NCBI RefSeq assembly: GCF_024195285.1
Contig: NZ_JALHBS010000053.1
Span: 17,636 to 81,635, forward strand
Direction: 5' to 3'
From: Aurantimonas marianensis
Lineage (GTDB): Bacteria > Pseudomonadota > Alphaproteobacteria > Rhizobiales > Rhizobiaceae
DNA: 64,000 bases
Shown here: in pieces, positions 18,920 through 26,898 of the stretch
Numbering within the stretch: the stretch's first letter is position 1
Layout of the letters: every line of letters begins with the position of its first letter
The notes under the pieces: model-generated
Told to the model about the DNA's origin: nothing
What the model saw: only the letters and a program-made list of their open reading frames with translations
Databases searched by the model: none
Program-made: the position numbers and the translations under genes

Positions 18920-19162
18920 ATGCCGACGATCCTTCGCATCAAGGGGTTCCGGGTGTATTTTTACAGCCACGAACCCGACGAGCCGCCGCATGTCCATGTC
19001 GACCGGAGTGGTTCGTCGGCGAAATTCTGGCTCGAGAACGTCTCTCTTGCCCGAAATATGGGATTTTCGGCCAAGGATCTCGGCGAAGTCCAACGATTGG
19101 TGCGCGAGCATCGCGACGCGTTTTTGGAGGCGTGGCATGGGTTCTTTGGCGGCAGCCGCTGA
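18920..19162 (+). CDS. DUF4160 protein
   Basis: An 80-residue protein matching DUF4160 by its start MPTILRIKGFRVYFYSHE and the conserved PPHVHV segment. The gene overlaps the following DUF2442 gene by 26 bases. DUF4160 and DUF2442 genes often occur side by side and are suspected, not proven, to act like a toxin-antitoxin or phage-response pair. A weak purine-rich stretch precedes the ATG. Function unknown. Confidence 0.85.
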   Translation: MPTILRIKGFRVYFYSHEPDEPPHVHVDRSGSSAKFWLENVSLARNMGFSAKDLGEVQRLVREHRDAFLEAWHGFFGGSR

Positions 19163-19397
19163 TATTCGGGTGAAAGCGGTTTTTCTCGATGCAGACACGT
19201 TGTCCGTCCAACTGATGGACGGGCGAACGATATCTGTACCCTTGGCGTGGTATCCCCGTCTTGCCGACGCGCCCCCGGAACAACGGGCCGATTGGGAGAT
19301 TGCCGGGGGTGGCTACGGCATCCACTGGCCGCAGATCGACGAGGATTTGAGCACCGAAGGGTTGCTGCGCGGCGCGCGGGACGCACAGGCTTCGTAA
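19137..19397 (+). CDS. DUF2442 protein
   Basis: An 86-residue DUF2442 protein, recognised by LSVQLMDGRTISVPLAWYPR and the WEIAGGGYGIHWPQIDEDLS core. ATG 19137 is chosen because GGAGG lies 6 bases upstream (19126-19130), inside the DUF4160 coding sequence; in-frame codons further upstream overlap that gene entirely. Translation is thus coupled to the upstream DUF4160 gene. Function unknown; see the paired entry. Confidence 0.87.
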   Translation: MGSLAAAADIRVKAVFLDADTLSVQLMDGRTISVPLAWYPRLADAPPEQRADWEIAGGGYGIHWPQIDEDLSTEGLLRGARDAQAS

Positions 19398-19423
19398 TCG
19401 GGAGGTCGCGGAGCGACGTCGCC

Positions 19424-19618
19424 AGGGCGGATATGGGCGGCTTCGACTTCCGCCCTGCCCCCTCCGTTGATCAATTTCAGCCCTGTGACGGCGCAACGTG
19501 CGTCATAAGCCCGCAGCACCACCTGGCGAAAAACGCGATCTCGAACGGTCCGTGAACCCACATAGCTGACGCGGGCGCGCTCCTGCTCGTACTGGAAAGG
19601 CGTCTGCTCCTCCTCCAT
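19424..19618 (-). pseudogene. Fragment of an HNH endonuclease
   Basis: About 65 codons read VRDRVFRQVVLRAYDARC, AVTGLKLINGGGRAEVEAAH and IRP, the characteristic zinc-finger/HNH core of a putative restriction-type HNH nuclease. Family members continue for about 100 residues after HIRP; here the similarity stops abruptly at 19424, and the N-terminal domain upstream of residue 1 is also missing. It is therefore a remnant truncated at both ends, tail-to-tail with the DUF2442 gene. Confidence 0.7.
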
Positions 19619-19667
19619 CCCGGTGACGCGAGTGGGCCCGTCGATTGGCGAAACCGTCCAACATTGT

Positions 19668-19784
19668 CGTCATCCCGGCCTTGAGCCGGGATCCATGCCA
19701 AGCCGCATGAGCCGCCAATTCGTCACCCGGACAGTATGGGAATAAAACTCGCGGCATGGGTCCCGGCTCAAGGCCGGAATGACG
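19668..19784. repeat. Long inverted repeat of the CGTCATCCCGGC type
   Basis: Left arm 19668-19699 begins CGTCATCCCGGCCTTGAGCC; right arm 19753-19784 is its near-perfect reverse complement ending GGCCGGAATGACG. The arms are 32 bases with a 53-base spacer. Repeats of this type are scattered in many alphaproteobacterial intergenic regions. It directly adjoins the broken HNH gene. Confidence 0.8.
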
Positions 19785-20281
19785 GGGTTTGGATGCCGGC
19801 GCCCCTTTCTTCTACGGGCGATGGAAGGTCCGTGCGCTTTCTCAAAACCGCGCCACCCCGTCGAAATCTTTCTCCCCACCCTTTTCCCCTCCCGCATACT
19901 CCCCTGACCGCCGGCCCACGAAACGGGCGCGAATGATCACCGGGATCGTTCGTTGGGCCAAGGGGAGCAATCCCTGGCGGTGCGGTGTCCGCGACGGGGC
20001 TTCTTCCGGAGAAGACCCGGCCCGGACGACCCTTTGCTCCGCCGGACCGTCCCCCACTAACGAGGGGTCCGCGGATCGGTCCGCTTGAGGCCCCGCAAGG
20101 GCCGAAGAGCCGGCAGCGCATGGCGCCCCATGAAAGTGCGGGGGGCGCCGTGTCGAAGGGTCGCACAAACGCCGCGCGGGATGCCGGAGGCGGACCGCAT
20201 GACTTTAAACCAGTCGGAGGGTTCGCCTCCGGCGTCCCGCCGCCTCTCCCGAGCATCGCGAGGGAAGGCGGCGACCAGGGA
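19785..20281. other. Gene-free region with many hairpins
   Basis: No credible coding sequence is visible here. Several stems stand out: GGCGCCCC/GGGGCGCC (20122-20129 with 20142-20149), a 13-base near-perfect pair GATGCCGGAGGCG/CGCCTCCGGCGTC (20180-20192 with 20224-20236), CGCCGCCT/AGGCGGCG just after, and GGCCC-CGCAA-GGGCC near 20090. The density of stems suggests either a cluster of decayed palindromic repeats or a structured RNA. Antisense frames here are translations of repeats. Confidence 0.5.
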
Positions 20282-20434
20282 CCCGCCAGCGACGAGTTCC
20301 GCGAGGAGCTTAAGGGCGGGACAAGAAATGCTGGCCCGCCAGCGACGAGCTTCGCGAGGAGCTAAGGGCGGGACAAGAAATGCTGGCCCCTCAGCGAGCC
20401 GCAAGGCGAAGCTTAAGGAGGGGACAGAGAATCG
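20282..20434. repeat. Three tandem hairpin repeat units of about 50 bases
   Basis: Unit 1 (20282-20334) and unit 2 (20335-20386) are almost identical; unit 3 (20387-20434) is diverged but keeps the fold. Each begins and closes with a stem: CCCGCC/GGCGGG in the first two and CCCCTC/GAGGGG in the third, where the inner part is GCC-GCAA-GGC. Compensated stem change in unit 3 (CCCGCC to CCCCTC with matching partner) shows that the fold, not the sequence, is maintained. REP/BIME-like cluster. Confidence 0.8.
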
Positions 20435-20573
20435 AAGCGAAGCGGAAGAAGGAGGAGCCATCGCCGGGGAATGCTGACGCCGGCCGTGAACGCGGTGCGG
20501 GCGATGACGCGCGCCCTTGATCTTCGCGGTCCCGCTCCCACCGTTGACGCAACGAAAAGCGAGGCCGAGGGAT

Positions 20574-22385
20574 ATGACCCGACCGACCGACAGGATGAGA
20601 ACACGCCGCCTGACGATAGCGTTTATGGCGCTGCTGGTGATGCTGCTCACCAGCCTCATCCCGCCGGAAGCCGCGGCGCAATTGCTGCCCGGCGGCGGAT
20701 CGGCCGCGGATAACGGCGGCAGTTCCGAACCGGGTTCGGGCTCCGACGAGCCGAGCCGCTACTGGTGGCGTATCGACGCACTGAACCCCTCTCTGCCCGC
20801 CCCGCCCGCGACCCTGCGGCGCGACACGCCGCGCATCGCTCTCGAAGGCTTCATCGACGCGGCCGAGCGAAAGGACTTCGCCACCGCGTCGCAGCTGCTG
20901 AATTTCGCGCTGCTGCCCGAGCAGCCGACGCCGGAACGCGCGGCCGAACTCGCCCGGATGCTGTACGAGGTCCTCAATCGCAAGCTGTGGATCGACTGGG
21001 CCGCCCTGCCCGACCGGCCGGACGGCGTCGATGTCGTCGCCGCGAGCAGTTCACCCTTTGCCGGCGAACCGCGCCGGGCAATCAGACTGGGCATCATCGA
21101 TCTCGAGGGCCGGCCCGTGTCGATCTGGATCGAGCGCCTGAAACCGAGGAATGGCGAACCGGTCTGGCTGATCGCCGGCGAAAGCGTCGCGCGAACCGAA
21201 GCGCTATATCTGCGCCACGGCCCCAAGGATTTCGAGCGCCGTCTGCCCGAGTGGTTGCTGCAGCCCTCGGCCTTCGGCCTGCCGCTGTGGCAGATCGTCG
21301 GCTTTCCGCTGATCCTGGTCGGCGGGCTTGCCGTCGGCTGGATCGCTTTCCGCCTGGTGGGTTCCGCACAGCGTCCGGTGCGCAATCGACAATGGCTCAA
21401 CCGGGTCGTCGAGCGGGCCCGGCTGCCAGTCGCGCTTTTGGCCAGCGCCGGATTGATCTGGTGGCTGACATCGTCGCTGCTGTCGTTCACCGGACCGCTC
21501 AACACGCTGCTCGCCCCCCTGCTTCTGGGACTGATCGTGATCGCGGTGACCCTCGGCATACTGCGCGTCCTCGATATTCTGCTCGACGTCTTCGCCTCTC
21601 GCTATATCGAGGACGTCAGCGAAGAGGAGAATTCCGAGGCGCGCCGGCTGCTGACCAATCTTTCGGTGCTGCGCCGGGTGATCATCCTGGTCGCCTTCCT
21701 GGTCGGCGCCGGCGCGCTGATCATCCAGCTCAATCTGTCGCAAACGCTGGGCGTCTCGCTGCTCGCGTCGGCCGGCATACTGACGCTGATCCTCGGCTTC
21801 GCCGCTCAGACCGTACTCGGCAACATTCTCGCCTCGATCCAGATCGCGATCGCCAAGCCGATCCGCATCGGCGACGCGGTCTTCTACGAGGGGGCTTGGG
21901 GTTACGTCGAGGAGATCAACTACACCTATGTGCTGATCCGCATCTGGGACGAACGGCGTTTCGTCGTGCCGGTGCGGTATTTCGTTTCCAACCCGTTCGA
22001 GAACTGGTCGATCCGCAATCCCGGTATCGTCAAGCCGGTCGAATTGCAGCTCGACTATCGCGCCGACATTGCCGAGTTGCGTCAGGTCTTCGAGGCGATG
22101 CTGCGCGACGACGAGGATTGGGACGAGGAACAGGAGCCCAAGATTCTGGTGATCGCTCAGGACGCGGAAGCGATGACGGTCCGCTTCTACTTGAGCGCCA
22201 AGGATTCCTCGGCCGCCTGGAACCTTCACTGTCGCATCCGCGAAAAGCTGATCCACCATATCGGCACGCAATCGGACTGGTTCCTGCCACGCCAGCGGGT
22301 CGCCAGCGTCGGCGACGGCACGGATGCGGCAAAAGCGGGTGCCGCCACGCAGATCGGCGCTGAAGCGGCTTCGGTCGAGGCATGA
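20574..22385 (+). CDS. MscS-family mechanosensitive ion channel
   Basis: A 603-residue inner-membrane channel that releases solutes at hypo-osmotic shock. A signal peptide (to about residue 36, ending PPEAAAQ) is followed by a periplasmic domain (about 40-235), membrane helices (about 245-395) and the MscS pore/beta domain (about 395-560, with LASAGILTLILGFAAQTVLG and the following NILASIQIAIAKPIRIGD). ATG 20574 begins MTRPTDRMRTRRLT and has GAGG-rich sequence before it; the next in-frame ATG is also possible. It stands after the repeat cluster. Confidence 0.93.
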   Translation: MTRPTDRMRTRRLTIAFMALLVMLLTSLIPPEAAAQLLPGGGSAADNGGSSEPGSGSDEPSRYWWRIDALNPSLPAPPATLRRDTPRIALEGFIDAAERKDFATASQLLNFALLPEQPTPERAAELARMLYEVLNRKLWIDWAALPDRPDGVDVVAASSSPFAGEPRRAIRLGIIDLEGRPVSIWIERLKPRNGEPVWLIAGESVARTEALYLRHGPKDFERRLPEWLLQPSAFGLPLWQIVGFPLILVGGLAVGWIAFRLVGSAQRPVRNRQWLNRVVERARLPVALLASAGLIWWLTSSLLSFTGPLNTLLAPLLLGLIVIAVTLGILRVLDILLDVFASRYIEDVSEEENSEARRLLTNLSVLRRVIILVAFLVGAGALIIQLNLSQTLGVSLLASAGILTLILGFAAQTVLGNILASIQIAIAKPIRIGDAVFYEGAWGYVEEINYTYVLIRIWDERRFVVPVRYFVSNPFENWSIRNPGIVKPVELQLDYRADIAELRQVFEAMLRDDEDWDEEQEPKILVIAQDAEAMTVRFYLSAKDSSAAWNLHCRIREKLIHHIGTQSDWFLPRQRVASVGDGTDAAKAGAATQIGAEAASVEA

Positions 22386-22408
22386 CGGCGCCGCGCTTCG
22401 CCGCCGCC

Positions 22409-22681
22409 TCAATCGGCGCTGGGCAGCCGCCGCATGGTGAATTCGATCTCGCCTTCAGGCAATTGCCGCCAGCTCTCCACCGAGGTCCAGTAGGCGGCCT
22501 TGGGGTAGCGGTCGAACCATTCGCGCGCCTTGATGCGCGCCGCCTCGCGCGGCAGGGTAAAGGTCTCCCGCACGAAACTGTCGCTCCCCTGTCCGCGGAT
22601 GCGCCCGGCCGCGCGGTCGTGGCGGGTTTCGTGCAGTCGTCTGGCAAGACCGTCGAGCGGCGGGCGGGTGAGCCGGGACAT
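22409..22681 (-). CDS. Conserved small protein of unknown function
   Basis: A 90-residue protein starting MSRLTRPPLDGLARRLHETR. It contains conserved-looking segments REAARIKAREWFDRYPKAAY and WRQLPEGEIEFTMRRL and no membrane segment. I recognise it only as a rhizobial-type hypothetical protein. The RBS before ATG 22681 is weak (AGAGAAAG); an extension to 22777 adds Ser/Arg-rich residues and is less likely. Divergent from hemF, convergent with the MscS gene. Confidence 0.7.
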   Translation of the reverse strand: MSRLTRPPLDGLARRLHETRHDRAAGRIRGQGSDSFVRETFTLPREAARIKAREWFDRYPKAAYWTSVESWRQLPEGEIEFTMRRLPSAD

Positions 22682-22969
22682 GGACTTTCTCTGAGATCGC
22701 GATCGGGCGGCCGAAAAAACGATAGCCGTCCGGAACGACTTTTGCGAATCGCCACCCGCCAATGACGAGCGGGGCATTCATCACCGCGGCGAGGCCCCCG
22801 GCTTGGCTGCCATGTTCGCGAACCCGTTTGCCGCGTGTGGAACTTGGCATTGCGCTCACCGTCTCCAGATGCGATTGCCGCGAAATAGGGCGGCGGCGCC
22901 GACGCCTTGCCCGCCGCGCCGAACGAACAAATCGCCGGGCAGTTCCCGGCATATGAGAGTGACCGCCGC

Positions 22970-23878
22970 ATGGAAAAGCCGAACCTGCCCGAGGGGCTGC
23001 CGGATGATATCGACGCCAAGAAGGCGACAGCGCAGGCCTGGTTCGAGGTGCTGCGCGACCGCCTCTGCGCCGTGTTCGAAGAACTCGAGGAAGGATTCGG
23101 CGAAGAGACCGGGCTCGCGGCCGGGAAGTTCGAGCGCACCGCGTGGTCGCGGGAGGGCGATGGCGGCGGCGGCCTGATGTCGATGATGCACGGCCGGGTG
23201 TTCGAGAAAGTCGGCGTCCATACCTCGACCGTCCATGGCGAATTCTCGCCGGAGTTCCGCAAGCAGATCCCCGGCGCCGAGGAGGACCCGACCTTCTGGG
23301 CGTCCGGCATCTCGCTGATCGCCCATATGCGCAATCCCAACGTTCCGGCGGTCCACATGAACACCCGCATGGTCGTGACCACGCGTCAGTGGTTCGGCGG
23401 CGGCGCCGACCTCACCCCGACGCTCGACCGGCGCCGCACCGACGACGATCGCGATACCCTCGCCTTCCACAAGGCGCTGAAATTCGTCTGCGACCGGCAC
23501 GCCGGTGTCGCCGACTACAGCCGCTTCAAGGAATGGTGCGACGAATATTTCTACCTTCCGCACCGCGGCGAGGCGCGCGGCGTCGGCGGCATCTTCTATG
23601 ATTGGCTGCACTCGTCAGAGGAGCAAGGCGGCTGGGACGCGGACTTTGCCTTTACCCGCGACGTCGGCAAGGCGTTTCTGGTGGTCTATCCGCACATCGT
23701 GCGCCAGAACGTTCTTCAGCCCTATACAGAGGCGGACCGTGAAGAGCAGCTGATCCGCCGCGGCCGCTATGTCGAGTATAATCTCCTTTACGACCGCGGC
23801 ACGCTGTTCGGCCTCAAGACCGGCGGCAACGTCGCCTCGATCCTGTCGTCGATGCCGCCGATCGTGAAGTGGCCCTGA
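22970..23878 (+). CDS. hemF: Oxygen-dependent coproporphyrinogen III oxidase
   Basis: Converts coproporphyrinogen III to protoporphyrinogen IX with O2 in heme synthesis. The 302 residues include [29 protein letters not shown] (about residue 144) and [17 protein letters not shown], all diagnostic for HemF. ATG 22970 gives [18 protein letters not shown], fitting the usual N-terminus; the in-frame start at 22907 adds residues of no family similarity. No anaerobox-like element is visible upstream. Confidence 0.95.
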   Translation: MEKPNLPEGLPDDIDAKKATAQAWFEVLRDRLCAVFEELEEGFGEETGLAAGKFERTAWSREGDGGGGLMSMMHGRVFEKVGVHTSTVHGEFSPEFRKQIPGAEEDPTFWASGISLIAHMRNPNVPAVHMNTRMVVTTRQWFGGGADLTPTLDRRRTDDDRDTLAFHKALKFVCDRHAGVADYSRFKEWCDEYFYLPHRGEARGVGGIFYDWLHSSEEQGGWDADFAFTRDVGKAFLVVYPHIVRQNVLQPYTEADREEQLIRRGRYVEYNLLYDRGTLFGLKTGGNVASILSSMPPIVKWP

Positions 23879-23965
23879 CTTGTAATTTTTTAACGAAATG
23901 TAAATCTGTTTAATTGATTCGGCGTTTCACGAATCGTATGTGTAGCTGATCAGGGAGGATCATTC

Positions 23966-24142
23966 ATGTACGAACTAGATTGTGCCGGCATCATTCCCGG
24001 CTGCCAACGGGTCATCCGAGCGGAGAGCCAGGCCGAGGTGGTTCGGCGGGCCGTCGTTCAGGCCAAGCAGCTCGGCGTCGACCGGATTTCGCCGATGATG
24101 CTGGATTCGTTCCGGACGAAGACCCACGAGCTGTTGAACTAG
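23966..24142 (+). CDS. DUF1059-like small protein
   Basis: A 58-residue protein, MYELDCAGIIPGCQRVIRAE onward, with the DUF1059 pattern of an early Cys followed by a GC pair and a helical C-terminal half ending FRTKTHELLN. A strong RBS (GGGAGG, 23953-23958) lies 7 bases before the ATG, an AT-rich stretch (23880-23930) suits a promoter, and a textbook terminator follows. These signals make it a real monocistronic gene despite its size. Function unknown. Confidence 0.75.
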   Translation: MYELDCAGIIPGCQRVIRAESQAEVVRRAVVQAKQLGVDRISPMMLDSFRTKTHELLN

Positions 24143-24180
24143 GCTTCAGCCGTTCGAATTGGGGCGATGTGAAACTGCGA

Positions 24181-24205
24181 AGCGGGCCGGCGGCCCGCTT
24201 TTTTG
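24181..24205 (+). terminator. Rho-independent terminator
   Basis: AGCGGGCC-GGC-GGCCCGCT forms a perfect 8-base stem with a 3-base loop, followed directly by a T run. It ends the DUF1059-like transcript just before the convergent CCA-adding enzyme gene. Confidence 0.88.
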
Positions 24206-24234
24206 TTGCAGCGATTGTACCGACCGCCGCTCTT

Positions 24235-25476
24235 TCAAAGGCGGGACATCAAGGTCTTGCCGTCGAGCACGAAGCCGCTCTCGGCCCAGAGCCGACGAAG
24301 CCGGTTCAGCGCCTCGCCCATGTCGGGTCCCGGCGCGATGCCCGCCCGTTTCAGATCCTCGCCATTGACCGGAAATTCGGGCGGGTCGAAACGTTCCGCG
24401 GCGTCCAGCTGGCGGGCTAGCGTCGCCACCGCCGTCAGCGATTGTTGCGTGCCTTCCGCCTTGGCTCGCGCCGCCGCTAGACCTAGGCGCAGCCGATCGA
24501 CGATCGACGATCGATCGCCAAAATAAAGCCGCGTGCGCAATGCCGCCTCGCTCTCGTCCGGCCGCGCCGGCTCGGCGTGCGCGAAGGCAACGATACGGTC
24601 GCGCTCGGCGTTGGAAAAGCGCAGCCGCCTGGCCATTTCGGTCAGCCGCGCGGCATCGGGCGGCACGATCGCCGCCAGCCGCAGCATCGGATCGGCAGCC
24701 CAACCGAGGGCCCGCTCGGCGTCGACCAGCGGATGAATGGCGTCGATCCCCCATCGCTCGGTCTCCGGCAAGACGGCCGTCAGCACCCCGGTCTGGCGCA
24801 TCCACAAGAGCGCGCGCGACGGATCGGGCGCGGACAGGAGCTTGCGCAGTTCCGACCAGACCCGCTCCGGCGAAAGACCCGCCAATCCATCCTTCAGCCG
24901 CGTCGCCGCCCGGATTCCCTCGGTATCCGGCCGGCCTTTTCCGTAGAAGGCGAAGAACCGGAAGAACCGCAAGATGCGCAGATAGTCCTCGCGAATCCGC
25001 ATCTCCGCATCGCCGATGAAGCGCAGGGTCTGGCTGGCGATATCGGGAATGCCGCCGACGAGGTCGATCACCGTTCCGTCCGCCCGGCAATACAGCGCGT
25101 TGATCGTGAAGTCCCGGCGCTCGGCGTCGGCCTGCCAGTCGCGGCCGAAGCGAACGGTGGCGCGGCGCCCATCGGTTTCGACGTCCTGCCTGAGCGTCGT
25201 CACCTCGTAGGCCCGCTTTGGCGTGACCACCGTTACCGTCCCGTGCTCGATGCCCGTGGGCACGGCGCGAAAGCCCGCGGCCTCGACCCGCCGCACGGTC
25301 TCCTCGGGGATCGTGGTCGTCGCCACATCGACGTCGGTGACCGGTTGATCGAGGATTGAGTTGCGCACCGCGCCGCCGACGACACGCGCTTCTTCGCCGT
25401 CATGCGACAGCGCCGACAACAGCGATTGCAGCGACGCGGATTTCAGCCAAGGCGCATCGATCGTCGTCACGGTCAT
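24235..25476 (-). CDS. CCA tRNA nucleotidyltransferase / poly(A) polymerase family
   Basis: Adds or repairs the 3' CCA of tRNAs. The 413 residues carry the class II nucleotidyltransferase motif VVGGAVRNSIL and DVDVATT near the N-terminus, RRDFTINALYCR near residue 126 and the neck/RNA-binding part with GDAEMRIREDYLRILRFFRF. ATG 25476 overlaps the stop of the Nudix gene by 4 bases, so the DUF1285, Nudix and CCA genes form a tight three-gene operon. A longer in-frame reading to 26184 runs antisense-like through the Nudix gene and is rejected. CCA-adding and poly(A) polymerase activity cannot be told apart by eye. Confidence 0.92.
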   Translation of the reverse strand: MTVTTIDAPWLKSASLQSLLSALSHDGEEARVVGGAVRNSILDQPVTDVDVATTTIPEETVRRVEAAGFRAVPTGIEHGTVTVVTPKRAYEVTTLRQDVETDGRRATVRFGRDWQADAERRDFTINALYCRADGTVIDLVGGIPDIASQTLRFIGDAEMRIREDYLRILRFFRFFAFYGKGRPDTEGIRAATRLKDGLAGLSPERVWSELRKLLSAPDPSRALLWMRQTGVLTAVLPETERWGIDAIHPLVDAERALGWAADPMLRLAAIVPPDAARLTEMARRLRFSNAERDRIVAFAHAEPARPDESEAALRTRLYFGDRSSIVDRLRLGLAAARAKAEGTQQSLTAVATLARQLDAAERFDPPEFPVNGEDLKRAGIAPGPDMGEALNRLRRLWAESGFVLDGKTLMSRL

Positions 25477-26120
25477 GCATAGAGCCTTTCGTAGAGGGTG
25501 CGGATGATGCCGGCGGTGACACCCCAGATGAAGCGCTCGCCGAAGGGCATCACATAGTAGCGCCGCTCGGTGCCCTGCCAGATGCGACTTTCCTGGCTGT
25601 GATTGGCTTCCGTCATCAAGAATCCGAGCGGCACCTCGAACACGTCCTCGGCCGGATTGGCGGTGATTCGAAAGCCCGGCCGGACGACGGCGACGACCGG
25701 GGTGATGCGAAAGCCGGTGGTCGTCAGGTAGCGCGGCAATCGGCCGATCGGCTCGATGTGGTCCGGATCGAGGGCGATCTCCTCGGTACTTTCGCGGATT
25801 GCCGCCGCTTCCGGGGAAGCGTCGTCCGGATCGACGGAGCCGCCGGGAAAGGCGATCTGGCCGGAATGTTTGCGCAAATGGTCGGCCCGCTTGGTCAGAA
25901 TGAGCGTCGCGCCGTCTGCATGCTCGACGACGGGAACCAGAACCGCGGCCTCGCGCGCCTCGGCCCGCTCCATCAGCTGGACGAGATCGGGATTGAGCAG
26001 ATGGTCGCCATATTCGCGCGTTTCTCCTCCGCCCCCACCGCGCGTCCCCATCCGGGCGCGCAGGTCGGCTGCGGTAAAACCCGCGTGATGCAACATATCG
26101 CCTGGCATCGCCGTCCTCAT
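25473..26120 (-). CDS. Nudix hydrolase, CoA pyrophosphatase type
   Basis: A 215-residue Nudix protein. The box reads GGSVDPDDASPEAAAIREST then EEIAL, fitting GX5EX7REUXEEXGU with a slight change at the last Gly; LTKRADHLRKHSGQIAFPGG just before is the UPF0035/NudL signature, which points to CoA pyrophosphatase activity. Both ends overlap neighbours by ATGA (DUF1285 upstream, CCA enzyme downstream). A Gly-run (about residues 27-31) near the N-terminus is a low-complexity linker. Confidence 0.9.
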   Translation of the reverse strand: MRTAMPGDMLHHAGFTAADLRARMGTRGGGGGETREYGDHLLNPDLVQLMERAEAREAAVLVPVVEHADGATLILTKRADHLRKHSGQIAFPGGSVDPDDASPEAAAIRESTEEIALDPDHIEPIGRLPRYLTTTGFRITPVVAVVRPGFRITANPAEDVFEVPLGFLMTEANHSQESRIWQGTERRYYVMPFGERFIWGVTAGIIRTLYERLYA

Positions 26121-26704
26121 GCGGCACCTTCAGCTGGAATCTCGAAGACTCCGCCACCGGAGCGGACAACCTGCCGCTCGCCATCGGCTTTGCTCAACGG
26201 CTCGACGAAATCGGCGAGATCGAAGGCCAGAGCCCGGGTCAGCCGCGCCTCGAGCCGCCCGCGCACCGTCACATAGGGACGAAATTCGCCGTTCTCGCCG
26301 ATCGCAAAGCGCAGCGGGTGTTCCGGACCGGCTTCGACGACGTCGCCGACATCGGTGCGAAAGGTCAGCACCGGCTCGCCCTCCTTCAATCCGCGGCTCA
26401 TCTCGACCGCCTGGAAATGCGCGTCCTCGACCGTAATCCCCAGCTTTTCCACCGGGGTGACGAGATAGGTCCGGCCATCCTCGTCCTTGCGCAGCACCGT
26501 GGAGAACAGCCGCACCAGGGCAGGCCGGCCGATCGGCGACCCCATATAGGTCCAGCTGCCGTCGGCGCGGATCACCATGTCGATGTCGCCGCAATGGGCC
26601 GGATTCCAACGCTCGACGGGTGGTGCCCCCTTGCCGGCACGCTCAGCGCGGGAGATGAGCGCCGCAAGGCTGATGCCGCCGGCATTCGATGTCGCCTCTT
26701 GCAT
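26117..26704 (-). CDS. DUF1285 protein
   Basis: A 195-residue cytoplasmic protein of the DUF1285 family: PPVERWNPAHCGDIDMVIRA, then GSWTYMGSPIGRPALVRLFS and VEDAHFQAVEM are the family core. Function unknown. ATG 26704 (MQEATSNAGG) is preferred over the in-frame 26725 because GGGGAGAAAC lies just upstream. First gene of the DUF1285-Nudix-CCA operon, divergent from the MoxR operon across about 190 bases. Confidence 0.88.
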   Translation of the reverse strand: MQEATSNAGGISLAALISRAERAGKGAPPVERWNPAHCGDIDMVIRADGSWTYMGSPIGRPALVRLFSTVLRKDEDGRTYLVTPVEKLGITVEDAHFQAVEMSRGLKEGEPVLTFRTDVGDVVEAGPEHPLRFAIGENGEFRPYVTVRGRLEARLTRALAFDLADFVEPLSKADGERQVVRSGGGVFEIPAEGAA

Positions 26705-26898
26705 GTTTCTCCCCTTACGCGGCAATCGGTCCCATATAGGGGCCGGTCTTATTTTGGCCGGGCTTCGCAGTCACGAAATAGTTGTCGGACCCTTGCTTGC
26801 CAGGAGCGGCGGGAGCCGTTTCCATGTTACGATTCCGCTTCGGCTTCGTGCCCTCCCGACGCGGCGCCCAGCGACAATTCCTCGACGGAGAACTCCTG

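Noticed and set aside
20282..20434. Tandem repeats as a CRISPR array
   Set aside because: Units abut without unique spacers, number only three, and no cas genes are near.
20057..20659. 200-codon minus-strand open frame over the repeat island
   Set aside because: It is the translation of hairpin repeats, with no RBS or domain.
24146..25090. 314-codon minus-strand frame over the CCA enzyme gene
   Set aside because: Different frame of the same strand as a certain gene and without motif.
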